This document shows positions 36,492 to 43,805 of a stretch of 64,000 nt of DNA, in pieces. Source of the DNA: Gammaproteobacteria bacterium (GTDB taxonomy: Bacteria > Pseudomonadota > Gammaproteobacteria > Steroidobacterales > GCA-2729495); NCBI GenBank assembly GCA_015709695.1, contig CP054183.1:248001-312000 (forward strand), written 5' to 3'. The notes under the pieces were generated by a model that searched no databases, was not told the DNA's origin, and saw only the letters and a program-made list of their open reading frames with translations. How positions within the stretch are numbered: position 1 is the stretch's first letter; every line of letters begins with the position of its first letter. A program made the position numbers and the translations under genes.

Positions 36492-37865
36492 ATGCCCCAG
36501 TCCCCGCAAGCCGCCATTGCCGCCAACCGCTACGGCCTCGGTGCGCGCCCGGGCGACCTGGCGCGCATCGCTCCGGACCCCCGCGGCTGGCTGCGCGGCC
36601 AGCTCGCCGGCGCAGCACCGCAGATCGCGGCGGCGGGCCTGCGGGACTCGGCGGACATCCTCGCCGAGGCCGGGCGCCTGCGCCGGGAGAAGCAGCAGAA
36701 GGGCGGCCTGGTGAAGTTTTACCGCCCGCTCTACCTGCAGGAGGCCGTCGCCCGCCTGCATTTTGCCGCGACCACCGACAGGCCCTTCATCGAGCGCCTG
36801 ACACAGTTCTGGACCAACCACTTCGCCGTCTCCATCGACAAGCTGGCCGTGCTCGGCGTCGCCGGCGCCTTCGAGCGCGAAGCCATCCGCCCCAACGTGC
36901 TGGGCCGCTTCGCCGACCTCCTGCTCGCCGTCGAGCAGCATCCGGCGATGCTGCTGTACCTCGACAACTTCACCTCGGCCGGCGAGAGTTCCCCGCTTGC
37001 GCTTCGCGTGAGGCGCAGGCGTCCGGAGAACCCGCCCGGCATCAACGAGAACCTGGCGCGCGAGATCCTCGAGCTGCACACGCTCGGTGTCGACGGCGGC
37101 TACAGCCAGGCCGACGTCACGGCGTTTGCGCGCGTGCTGACTGGCTGGTCCATCGGTGGCGGCAAGGGCCGGCTGGCCAGCGGCGAGCCCGGGCGCTTCC
37201 TCTTCCGCCCCGAGCTGCACCAGCCGGGCGTGCAGGAGGTGCTCGGCCAGCGCCATGCGCAGGCCGGGGTGGACCAGGGCGAGGCGGTGCTGCACGCGCT
37301 GGCCCGGCATCCCGCGACGGCGCGGCATCTGGCGACCCAGCTCGCGCGCCATTTCATCGCCGATGACCCGCCGGCTGCCGCGGTGGAGCGCATCAGCCGC
37401 GCCTTCGAAGCCAGCGGTGGCGAGCTGCGGACCGTCTATCAGGCGCTCATCGACTCGCCGGAGTCCTGGGAGACGCCGCTGGCCAAGTTCAAGACACCCT
37501 CGGACTACATCGTTTCCGCGTATCGCGGCCTTGGCCTGCCGGCCGGAGATGGCGGCAACGGCAGGGACCGGGCTGCGCTCGCGCCGTTCGAACTGCTGGG
37601 GCAGCGTACCTACTCGCCGGGCTCTCCGGCCGGATGGCCCGATCGCAGCGCGGACTGGGACGGCGCCTCCGCGGTCCTGCAGCGGGTGGAATGGGCCGAT
37701 GCGCTCGGCGAGCGGCTGGGATCGCTGCGCGATGCGCGCGCACTCGCGCCGCAGCTGCTCGGCGGCACCCTGGGCACGGCGACCGCTGCGGCGATCGGGC
37801 GGGCGGCGACAGCGGCCCAGGCGCTGACGCTGCTGCTGGCCTCGCCCGAGTTCATGCGGCGCTGA
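36492..37865 (+). CDS. DUF1800 family protein
   Basis: A 457-residue DUF1800 protein: ANRYGLGARPGDLARI near the start, FIERLTQFWTNHFAVS, PNVLGRFADLLLAVEQHPAMLLYLDN, and INENLAREILELHTLGVDGGYSQADVTAFARVLTGW are family signatures. The function is unknown; proteins like this nearly always sit beside a DUF1501 gene, as here. No signal peptide is obvious at the start used. Regions around GKGRLASGE, and the last ~120 residues are less conserved. Divergent from the exporter; 34 bp ahead of the DUF1501 gene. Confidence 0.9.
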   Translation: MPQSPQAAIAANRYGLGARPGDLARIAPDPRGWLRGQLAGAAPQIAAAGLRDSADILAEAGRLRREKQQKGGLVKFYRPLYLQEAVARLHFAATTDRPFIERLTQFWTNHFAVSIDKLAVLGVAGAFEREAIRPNVLGRFADLLLAVEQHPAMLLYLDNFTSAGESSPLALRVRRRRPENPPGINENLAREILELHTLGVDGGYSQADVTAFARVLTGWSIGGGKGRLASGEPGRFLFRPELHQPGVQEVLGQRHAQAGVDQGEAVLHALARHPATARHLATQLARHFIADDPPAAAVERISRAFEASGGELRTVYQALIDSPESWETPLAKFKTPSDYIVSAYRGLGLPAGDGGNGRDRAALAPFELLGQRTYSPGSPAGWPDRSADWDGASAVLQRVEWADALGERLGSLRDARALAPQLLGGTLGTATAAAIGRAATAAQALTLLLASPEFMRR

Positions 37866-37899
37866 GCCTGCACTGCAACCTGCCATGAGGTGAACGACC

Positions 37900-39144
37900 A
37901 TGAATACCTGCAGTCGCCGTGGCCTCCTCGCGGGCGGGATCGCCGCGGCCGGGCTCGCGGCCACCGGTGGCCTGCTCATGCCGCGCCTCGTGCTGGCCGC
38001 CGGCCCGGCCGGCCGCCCGGGCGCGCAGGGCGAGGCGCGCTTCGTGTTCATCATCCTGCGGGGTGCGCTCGACGGGCTCTCGGCGGTGCCACCCTGCGGT
38101 GACGGCGACTACAGCCGCCTGCGCGCGGAGATCGCCATCGCGGCACCGGGCGCGGCGGATGGCGCGCTGGCGCTCGATGGCCCCTTCGCGCTGCATCCGC
38201 GGCTCGGCTTCCTGCACGAGTGCTACGGTGCCGGGGAGCTCGTCGTCTTCCATGCGGTGGCGGGCCCGTACCGGCAACGCTCGCATTTCGACGGGCAGGA
38301 CGTGCTCGAAAACGGCACGCCCACGCCGCACGGCGTGCAGACGGGCTGGCTCAACCGCGCGCTGGCCGCGCTGCCGCCGGCGGCCGGGCAGGGCCGGCAA
38401 GCCGGGGTGGCGCTGGGCCAGAACCTGCCGCTGGTGATGCGCGGCCCGGTGGATGTGGCCTCATGGGTACCCTCGCGCCTCGCCGCCCTCGACGAGGACA
38501 CCCTGCAGCGCGTGCAGGACCTCTATGCCGCCGATCCGTTGCTGGCACGGCGTCTCGCCGATGCCCTGGCGACGGCTGCCATGACCACGGGCGATGCCGG
38601 CATCGGACCTGCCGGCGGCAAGCCGGGCAACCGGTATGCGGAGGTGGTGCGTGCCTGTGCCGGCTTCCTGGTGCGTGAAGACGGCCCGCGCGTCGCGGTC
38701 TTCGATACCCGTGGCTGGGATACCCACGCCAACGAGGGCGGGGCCCAGGGCCAGCTCGGCCAGCGTCTCGGCGCCCTCGACGGGGGGCTGCGGGCGCTGA
38801 AGGAGGGGCTGGGACCGGTCTGGCGGCACACGGCAGTGATGCTCGCCACGGAGTTCGGCCGCACGGCTGCCGTCAATGGCACGCGTGGCACCGACCATGG
38901 CACGGCGACGGCGGCGTTCCTGCTCGGCGGCGCAGTGCGCGGCGGGCGCGTGGTGGCCGACTGGCCGGGCCTGGCGGCCAGGAACCTCTACCAGCAGCGC
39001 GATCTCGCCGTGACGCTCGACCTGCGCGCGGTGCTGAAGGCGGTGCTGCAGGAGCACCTGGGAGTGCCCGGCCCCGAACTCGAGCGGACGGTGTTCCCGG
39101 AGAGCGGCGCGGCCCCGGCGCTCAGGGACCTGATCCGCGCCTGA
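37900..39144 (+). CDS. DUF1501 family exported protein
   Basis: A 414-residue DUF1501 protein. The N-terminus NTCSRRGLLAGGIAAAGLAATGG has a twin-arginine (SRRGLL) Tat-type signal and helix. The mature domain FVFIILRGALDGLSAVPP, HFDGQDVLENG, and TEFGRTAAVNGTRGTDHGTATAAFLLGGAVRGG is related to the alkaline phosphatase/sulfatase-like fold, with His and Asp residues in the RGTDHG loop. The partner of DUF1800; a paired role in outer-surface or periplasmic chemistry is presumed but undefined. Confidence 0.9.
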   Translation: MNTCSRRGLLAGGIAAAGLAATGGLLMPRLVLAAGPAGRPGAQGEARFVFIILRGALDGLSAVPPCGDGDYSRLRAEIAIAAPGAADGALALDGPFALHPRLGFLHECYGAGELVVFHAVAGPYRQRSHFDGQDVLENGTPTPHGVQTGWLNRALAALPPAAGQGRQAGVALGQNLPLVMRGPVDVASWVPSRLAALDEDTLQRVQDLYAADPLLARRLADALATAAMTTGDAGIGPAGGKPGNRYAEVVRACAGFLVREDGPRVAVFDTRGWDTHANEGGAQGQLGQRLGALDGGLRALKEGLGPVWRHTAVMLATEFGRTAAVNGTRGTDHGTATAAFLLGGAVRGGRVVADWPGLAARNLYQQRDLAVTLDLRAVLKAVLQEHLGVPGPELERTVFPESGAAPALRDLIRA

Positions 39145-39168
39145 CCGGGGCGGCGCGCCCGCCTGGCC

Positions 39169-40092
39169 TCAGGCCTGCGGGCGGGCGCCGCTGGCGCGCC
39201 GCGCCGGCATGATCACGGCCAGCAGCAGGGCGAGGACGAAGGCACCGAGCACCATGCCCATCTCGAGGGCGTACTCCTGCGGCTTCGACCAGAACTCGTC
39301 GTAGAGACCCCACTCGTGGGCGAACTCCACGGCGGTCCAGAAGATGCCTGCCGTCGGGATCGCGTAGCGCACGCCCGCCAGCACGCGCGTGAAGCGCGCC
39401 AGCCGCATCAGCAGGTAGAAGGTCCAGGCGATGAAGCCGAAGCCGGCGACATAGGTCATGGGGTGGTGCGAGCCGACGAAGCGCGTGTCGACGAGGAACA
39501 GCGACACGGCGTAGCAGAACCAGATGACGTAGAGCACTTCCAGGAAGGTGATGCGGGCGAAGTTGCGGTCGGCCGCGGTCGCCGGCTTGCCGGCATCGTA
39601 GCGTGTCACGCGCTGGATCCAGCGGAAGGCATTGCAGCGGGTGTCGCGGTTGAAGACGAAGAAGGGCAGGGTGGCCATCAGCAGGCCGACGGTCGCCTGC
39701 ACGAACAACAGGCTCGGTGACAGCACGCGCTCGCCGTTGACCATCAACGGGCCCATGTTCATGTACTCGGGATTGAAGCGGAACGACAGCTCGATCCAGC
39801 CGGTCCAGACCAGGTGGCCGGCGATGAAGCCGAACCAGGTGCCGAGCGCCTCGGAGTTGCGCGCCGAGGCGAAGATCACCATGGCGATGGCGATGGCGCC
39901 GATGCCGATGCTGATCGCCGTCTCGTGGCCCGGCGGAAACTCCTCCATCACCAGCGACAGCAGGCTGTGCATGATCGGCACGATGCCGAGCACGGCGACG
40001 AAAGCGAAGGCGCCGACGAAGGGCGGCTGGTAGAAGCGGGACAGCATCCCGCCTGCAGGGACCACACGGTCCTGTTGCAACTCTGCGCTCAT
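39169..40092 (-). CDS. conserved polytopic membrane protein of unknown function
   Basis: A 307-residue protein with about seven hydrophobic segments (for instance AFAFVAVLGIVPIMHSLLSLV, AISIGIGAIAIAMVIFAS, MTYVAGFGFIAWTFYLL, MVLGAFVLALLLAVIMP). Scattered charged/aromatic residues (WTGWIELSFRFNPEYMNMGPL, HEWGLYDEFW) lie in the loops. I do not recognise the family. ATG 40092 is the first Met before SAELQQDR. Convergent with the DUF1501 gene; alone in its transcription unit. Confidence 0.7.
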   Translation of the reverse strand: MSAELQQDRVVPAGGMLSRFYQPPFVGAFAFVAVLGIVPIMHSLLSLVMEEFPPGHETAISIGIGAIAIAMVIFASARNSEALGTWFGFIAGHLVWTGWIELSFRFNPEYMNMGPLMVNGERVLSPSLLFVQATVGLLMATLPFFVFNRDTRCNAFRWIQRVTRYDAGKPATAADRNFARITFLEVLYVIWFCYAVSLFLVDTRFVGSHHPMTYVAGFGFIAWTFYLLMRLARFTRVLAGVRYAIPTAGIFWTAVEFAHEWGLYDEFWSKPQEYALEMGMVLGAFVLALLLAVIMPARRASGARPQA

Positions 40093-40299
40093 GCTGGTTC
40101 TCCCGTTGGCCTTGCGATCGGGCGCCGGGCCGCCCACCTCGTCCCGGCGATTGTAGCAACCCCGGCCCTGCGCCGGCGAGCGGCCGGACCGGGTCGGTCA
40201 ACGCCATTCCCGGAGCCGCGTTTCTGGATGTCGGGCGGGCGTGGCTCCTCGTGGCCGACCCGGGTACCGCATCCAAGTTGACAATATGGAGTCCACCAC

Positions 40300-40872
40300 A
40301 TGAAAGCGATGATCAGGACGGGGTTGCTGCTGGGCGCATTCGCGGCGGCCGGTGCATTCGCCGCAGACGGCGCGGGTGTCGTCCAGCGCGACGTCAACCA
40401 GCAGAACCGCATCTCGGCTGGCCTGGAGAGCGGCCAGCTCACCACGCGCGAGGCGGCCAGCCTCGAGCACAAGGAGGCTGTCGTCGACCGCATGGAGGCG
40501 CGCAGCATGAAGGATGGCGAGCTGACCGCCGGCGAGTCGGCGAAGCTCGACAAGGCGCAGGACCATCTGAGCCAGTCGATCAGGACCCAGAAGCACGACG
40601 GGCAGACCGGCAATCCCGACTCGGCTTCCGCCGAGCGCATGCAGGCCAGTGTGCAACGCAGTGCCAACCAGGAGATGCGTATCCAGCAGGGACTGGAGTC
40701 GGGCAGCCTGTCCGGCCAGGAGGCGGCACGCCTCGAGCACGGTCAGGCGAAAGCCAATTATCGCCAGGCCCGTGCCGGCGCCGACGGCCATGTCGGTGCG
40801 GCCGAGAGCCACGGACTGCAGCATCAGCAGACCCGCCAGAGCGCTCGCATCCATCAGAAGAAGCACAACTGA
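40300..40872 (+). CDS. exported small repeat protein of unknown function
   Basis: A 190-residue protein with a signal peptide (MKAMIRTGLLLGAFAAAGAFAADG). The mature part has two related units: RISAGLESGQLTTREAASLEH and RIQQGLESGSLSGQEAARLEH, each followed by a charged helix, separated by about 70 residues. The rest is Gln/Ser/His-rich and ends IHQKKHN. Similar periplasmic GLESGxLTxxEAxxLE proteins are widespread in Proteobacteria and unstudied. ATG 40300 follows AATATGGAGT. Confidence 0.75.
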   Translation: MKAMIRTGLLLGAFAAAGAFAADGAGVVQRDVNQQNRISAGLESGQLTTREAASLEHKEAVVDRMEARSMKDGELTAGESAKLDKAQDHLSQSIRTQKHDGQTGNPDSASAERMQASVQRSANQEMRIQQGLESGSLSGQEAARLEHGQAKANYRQARAGADGHVGAAESHGLQHQQTRQSARIHQKKHN

Positions 40873-40884
40873 CCCGCGGCAGCT

Positions 40885-40953
40885 GGCTGCGGCCGCATGG
40901 CTCGGCGCTGCGGCATAGCGCCACGGGGCCCTAGCCGAGGCTGCGGCCGCATG
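40885..40953. repeat. short direct repeat flanking a hairpin
   Basis: GGCTGCGGCCGCATG occurs at 40885-40899 and again, same orientation, at 40939-40953. Between them GGCGCT (40904-40909) pairs with AGCGCC (40917-40922), and CTCGGC (40901-) with GCCGAG (40934-40939). It could fold as a terminator-like structure for the gene at 40300, but has no T-run. Confidence 0.5.
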
Positions 40954-41041
40954 CCATGATCGGCAGCGTGTGGAGGCCCGGCATCGCGAGGTGCCGGGCC
41001 TCTGCCACATCCACCCCTCACGTCACCGACCGGAGTCCGAC

Positions 41042-42115
41042 ATGCCTGACAAGCCGACCTCCACCGCCGCGCTCCGCGGCTTCACGCTGTTTGCCGCCTC
41101 GCTGGCCCTGGGCGCGACCGCCGCGCTGGCCGCCGATGCGCCGGGCAAGGAACTGCCCGTGCGCCTGATCCCGAATGTGCCGAAGAATGCCGAGGCCTAC
41201 TATGGCCCGGACAGCCTGCACGTCATCGCGCAGACGCAGGATCCCAAGGCCCTGCACGCCGAAGGCCGCGAGACCGGTGCCCTGACCTACACCTTCACCG
41301 ACACCGGCACCGAGGTGAAGCGCATCAATGACAAGGGCCAGGACGCCTGTTCGTATTTCTTCCCCGACGGCAAGCGCCTGGTGTGGACCTCCACCCGCGA
41401 TCACCTCGACATGCCGATCGGCAACTGGTCGGATTCCAATGACTATCCGCAGGGTGCCGAGCTCTACATCTCCGACCTCGACGGCAAGAACATCAAGCGG
41501 CTGACCAACAACAAGTGGTACGAGGCCGAGGTATCGGTGTCGCCGAACGGCCAGTGGATCGTCTTCGGCCGGCAGATCGACGGCAAGATGGACCTCTGGC
41601 GCATGCGCCCGGACGGCACAGGCGAGCAGCAGATCACCTTCACCGACGACTGGCAGGAGGGCGCACCCTTCTACCTGCCCGACAACGAGACCATCCTCTA
41701 CCGCGCCTGGAAGCGCAGCGAGTACGGCAAGGTGAAGCCGACGCCGATGACGGTGTTTACCATCAAGCACGATGGCAGCAACCACACGGTGCGCACCTTC
41801 GACCGCGACATGAACTGGGCGCCGTATCCTGCCCCGGATGGCCGGCACTACGTGTTCGTGCGCATCATCGAGGGCAACAACTGGGAAGTCTTCCTCGGCG
41901 ACCTGGCCGGCGGCGAGCCGCAGCGCCTGACCTTCAACGCGGGCTTCGATGGTTTCCCGTCGCTGTCGCCGGATGGCAAGAAGATGCTGTTCGCCCGCAG
42001 CACGGGCGGCGGCTTCATGTCGAACCTCTACACCCACGTCATGGACGTGTCCTCGCTGAACCTCGGTCCGGCGAACTACAAGGGCGTGCCCGGCATCACG
42101 CCACCGAAGGAGTAG
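41042..42115 (+). CDS. exported TolB-like (PD40) beta-propeller protein
   Basis: A 357-residue protein with a signal peptide (RGFTLFAASLALGATAALAADAP). It has repeated WD40-like PD40 blades of the TolB type: SYFFPDGKRLVWTSTR, AELYISDLDGKNIKRLTNN, SVSPNGQWIVFGRQIDGKMDLWRMRPDGTGEQQIT, and SLSPDGKKMLFARSTGG. Such propellers bind proteins or peptides in the periplasm. It is followed at 4 bp by an amidohydrolase-like gene; the order propeller-amidohydrolase-amidohydrolase suggests one pathway, possibly peptide or cyclic-amide breakdown, but no substrate can be named. Confidence 0.85.
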   Translation: MPDKPTSTAALRGFTLFAASLALGATAALAADAPGKELPVRLIPNVPKNAEAYYGPDSLHVIAQTQDPKALHAEGRETGALTYTFTDTGTEVKRINDKGQDACSYFFPDGKRLVWTSTRDHLDMPIGNWSDSNDYPQGAELYISDLDGKNIKRLTNNKWYEAEVSVSPNGQWIVFGRQIDGKMDLWRMRPDGTGEQQITFTDDWQEGAPFYLPDNETILYRAWKRSEYGKVKPTPMTVFTIKHDGSNHTVRTFDRDMNWAPYPAPDGRHYVFVRIIEGNNWEVFLGDLAGGEPQRLTFNAGFDGFPSLSPDGKKMLFARSTGGGFMSNLYTHVMDVSSLNLGPANYKGVPGITPPKE

Positions 42116-42119
42116 CCTG

Positions 42120-43805
42120 ATGGCGGCGCGGGACCCTGGAACATCACGGTCCCGCGCCGCGCGGGTGCCTGCGCTGATCCTGGCGTTCGCGGGCGTTCTG
42201 GCCGCGGCGGGAGCCGTCGCGGAGCGCCCGCGGACCTACGCCATCACCGGCGCGCGCATCGTCACCGCGCCGGGCGCGGTCATCGCCCGGGGCAACCTGG
42301 TGCTGCGCGATGGCCTCATCGAGGCCGTGGGCGCCGGTGTCGCGGTGCCCGCCGATGCCGAGGTCATCGAGGCCGAGGCCGGCTGGAGCGTCTACCCCGC
42401 GCTCATCGACGCGGCCTCCACGGTCGGTCTGGACACCGAAGCCCCGGCTGCCGCCCGCGGCCGCCCCGGCGAGGAGCCACCGCGCACCGGCTCGCCGCAT
42501 GAGCTGAAGGCCGTGCATCCCGAGGCGGCGGTCGTCGACCAGCTCGACACCCGGCACACGAGCGTCGCACGCCACCGCGAGATGGGCTTCGGCGCGGCGC
42601 AGGTGCTGCCGCTGAAGGGCGTGTTCCGCGGCGAGTCAGCCGTCCTGATGCTGCGTGACGGGCCCGCGGCCGAACTCATCCTTAACCCGCACCTGTTCCA
42701 GGTGGCGGCGCTCGAGACCGCGAGCTTCATGTCGGGCCAGTACCCGTCTTCCAAGTTCGGCGCCGTGGCAACCGTGCGCCAGGCGCTGCTCGATGCCCGG
42801 GGCGCCGGCGAATGGCGCGCCCGCTGGATGGCGGATCCCTCCGGCCTGGCACCGCCGGAGTTCCGGGCTTCCGATGCGGCGCTGCTCGAGGTGCTGGGCG
42901 GCGAACGCCCGCTGGCCTGGGTGGCGCTGAGCGCTCTCGACCCGGGGCGCTTCGCCGGCATCGCCAGCGAGTTCGGCCTCGAGGGCGGCATGGTGGTCGC
43001 GCGCGGCCTGGGCGACCGGGCGGCGGACCTCGCTGCCGCGCACATGCCGGTGCTGCTGCCGCTGGAAATGCCGGCGAAGCCGGAACTCGGCACCGACGCC
43101 GACGTCTTCGAAGCCAGCCTCGATGAGCTGCAGTCATACCTCGATGCGCCACGCCTGCCCGGCACCCTGAGGAAGGCGGGCGTCGACGTCGCGTTCGTCA
43201 CCGCCGGCATGAAGAATCCCCGGCGCTTCACCGAGAATCTCGCCGCACTGGTCAAGGCCGGGCTGTCGCCGGACGAGGCGCTCGCCGGTGTCACCACCAC
43301 GCCGGCGCGGCTGCTCGGCCTGTCGCGCGTGCTCGGCACCCTGGAGCCCGGCAAGCAGGCGAACGTCATGGTCGTCGCCGGCGATCTGTTCGACGGCAAG
43401 GCCGTGGTGCGCCACCTCTTCGTGCAGGGTCATCACCAGCTGTTCGAGGGCGAGAAGCCGGCGGGTGATCCCTCTGCCGTCGTCGATCCGCGGGGCCGAT
43501 GGACCGTCAGCACCGAGGTGATGGGCCGGACAGCGGAATCCAGCTGGACGATCGCCGGCGAGCGCGAGGCCTGGACGGGCTTCAGCGAGAGCGCCCGCGC
43601 CGGCAGGCGCGATTTCAGCAGCGTGGTCCTCAAGGGCAACGCCCTCACCGTGGTCAGCCCGGGCCAGGGCGGCGAGATGAAGGTCACCGTCGTCATCGAC
43701 GGCGATGCATTCAAGGGGGAGTCCACCATGAGCTCGGAACGCGGCTCGGTCACGATGAAGCTCGAGGGCCGGCGAGCGGCCGCTCCGCAGGGGAGCAAGC
43801 CATGA
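42120..43805 (+). CDS. amidohydrolase-like protein lacking metal ligands
   Basis: A 561-residue exported protein (helix VPALILAFAGVLAAAGAVA). The start and end of an amidohydrolase fold are recognisable: ITGARIVTAPGAVIARGNLVLRDGLIEAVG and TPARLLGLSRVLGTLEPGKQANVMVVAGD. The usual HxH of strand 1 is replaced (YPALIDAASTVGLDTE where PGLIDxHxH is expected), so metal-dependent catalysis is unlikely unless other residues substitute. The C-terminal ~120 residues (WTVSTEVMGRTAESSWT...) form an extra beta-rich domain. It may be a structural partner of the gene at 43802; the stop overlaps the next ATG. Confidence 0.75.
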   Translation: MAARDPGTSRSRAARVPALILAFAGVLAAAGAVAERPRTYAITGARIVTAPGAVIARGNLVLRDGLIEAVGAGVAVPADAEVIEAEAGWSVYPALIDAASTVGLDTEAPAAARGRPGEEPPRTGSPHELKAVHPEAAVVDQLDTRHTSVARHREMGFGAAQVLPLKGVFRGESAVLMLRDGPAAELILNPHLFQVAALETASFMSGQYPSSKFGAVATVRQALLDARGAGEWRARWMADPSGLAPPEFRASDAALLEVLGGERPLAWVALSALDPGRFAGIASEFGLEGGMVVARGLGDRAADLAAAHMPVLLPLEMPAKPELGTDADVFEASLDELQSYLDAPRLPGTLRKAGVDVAFVTAGMKNPRRFTENLAALVKAGLSPDEALAGVTTTPARLLGLSRVLGTLEPGKQANVMVVAGDLFDGKAVVRHLFVQGHHQLFEGEKPAGDPSAVVDPRGRWTVSTEVMGRTAESSWTIAGEREAWTGFSESARAGRRDFSSVVLKGNALTVVSPGQGGEMKVTVVIDGDAFKGESTMSSERGSVTMKLEGRRAAAPQGSKP

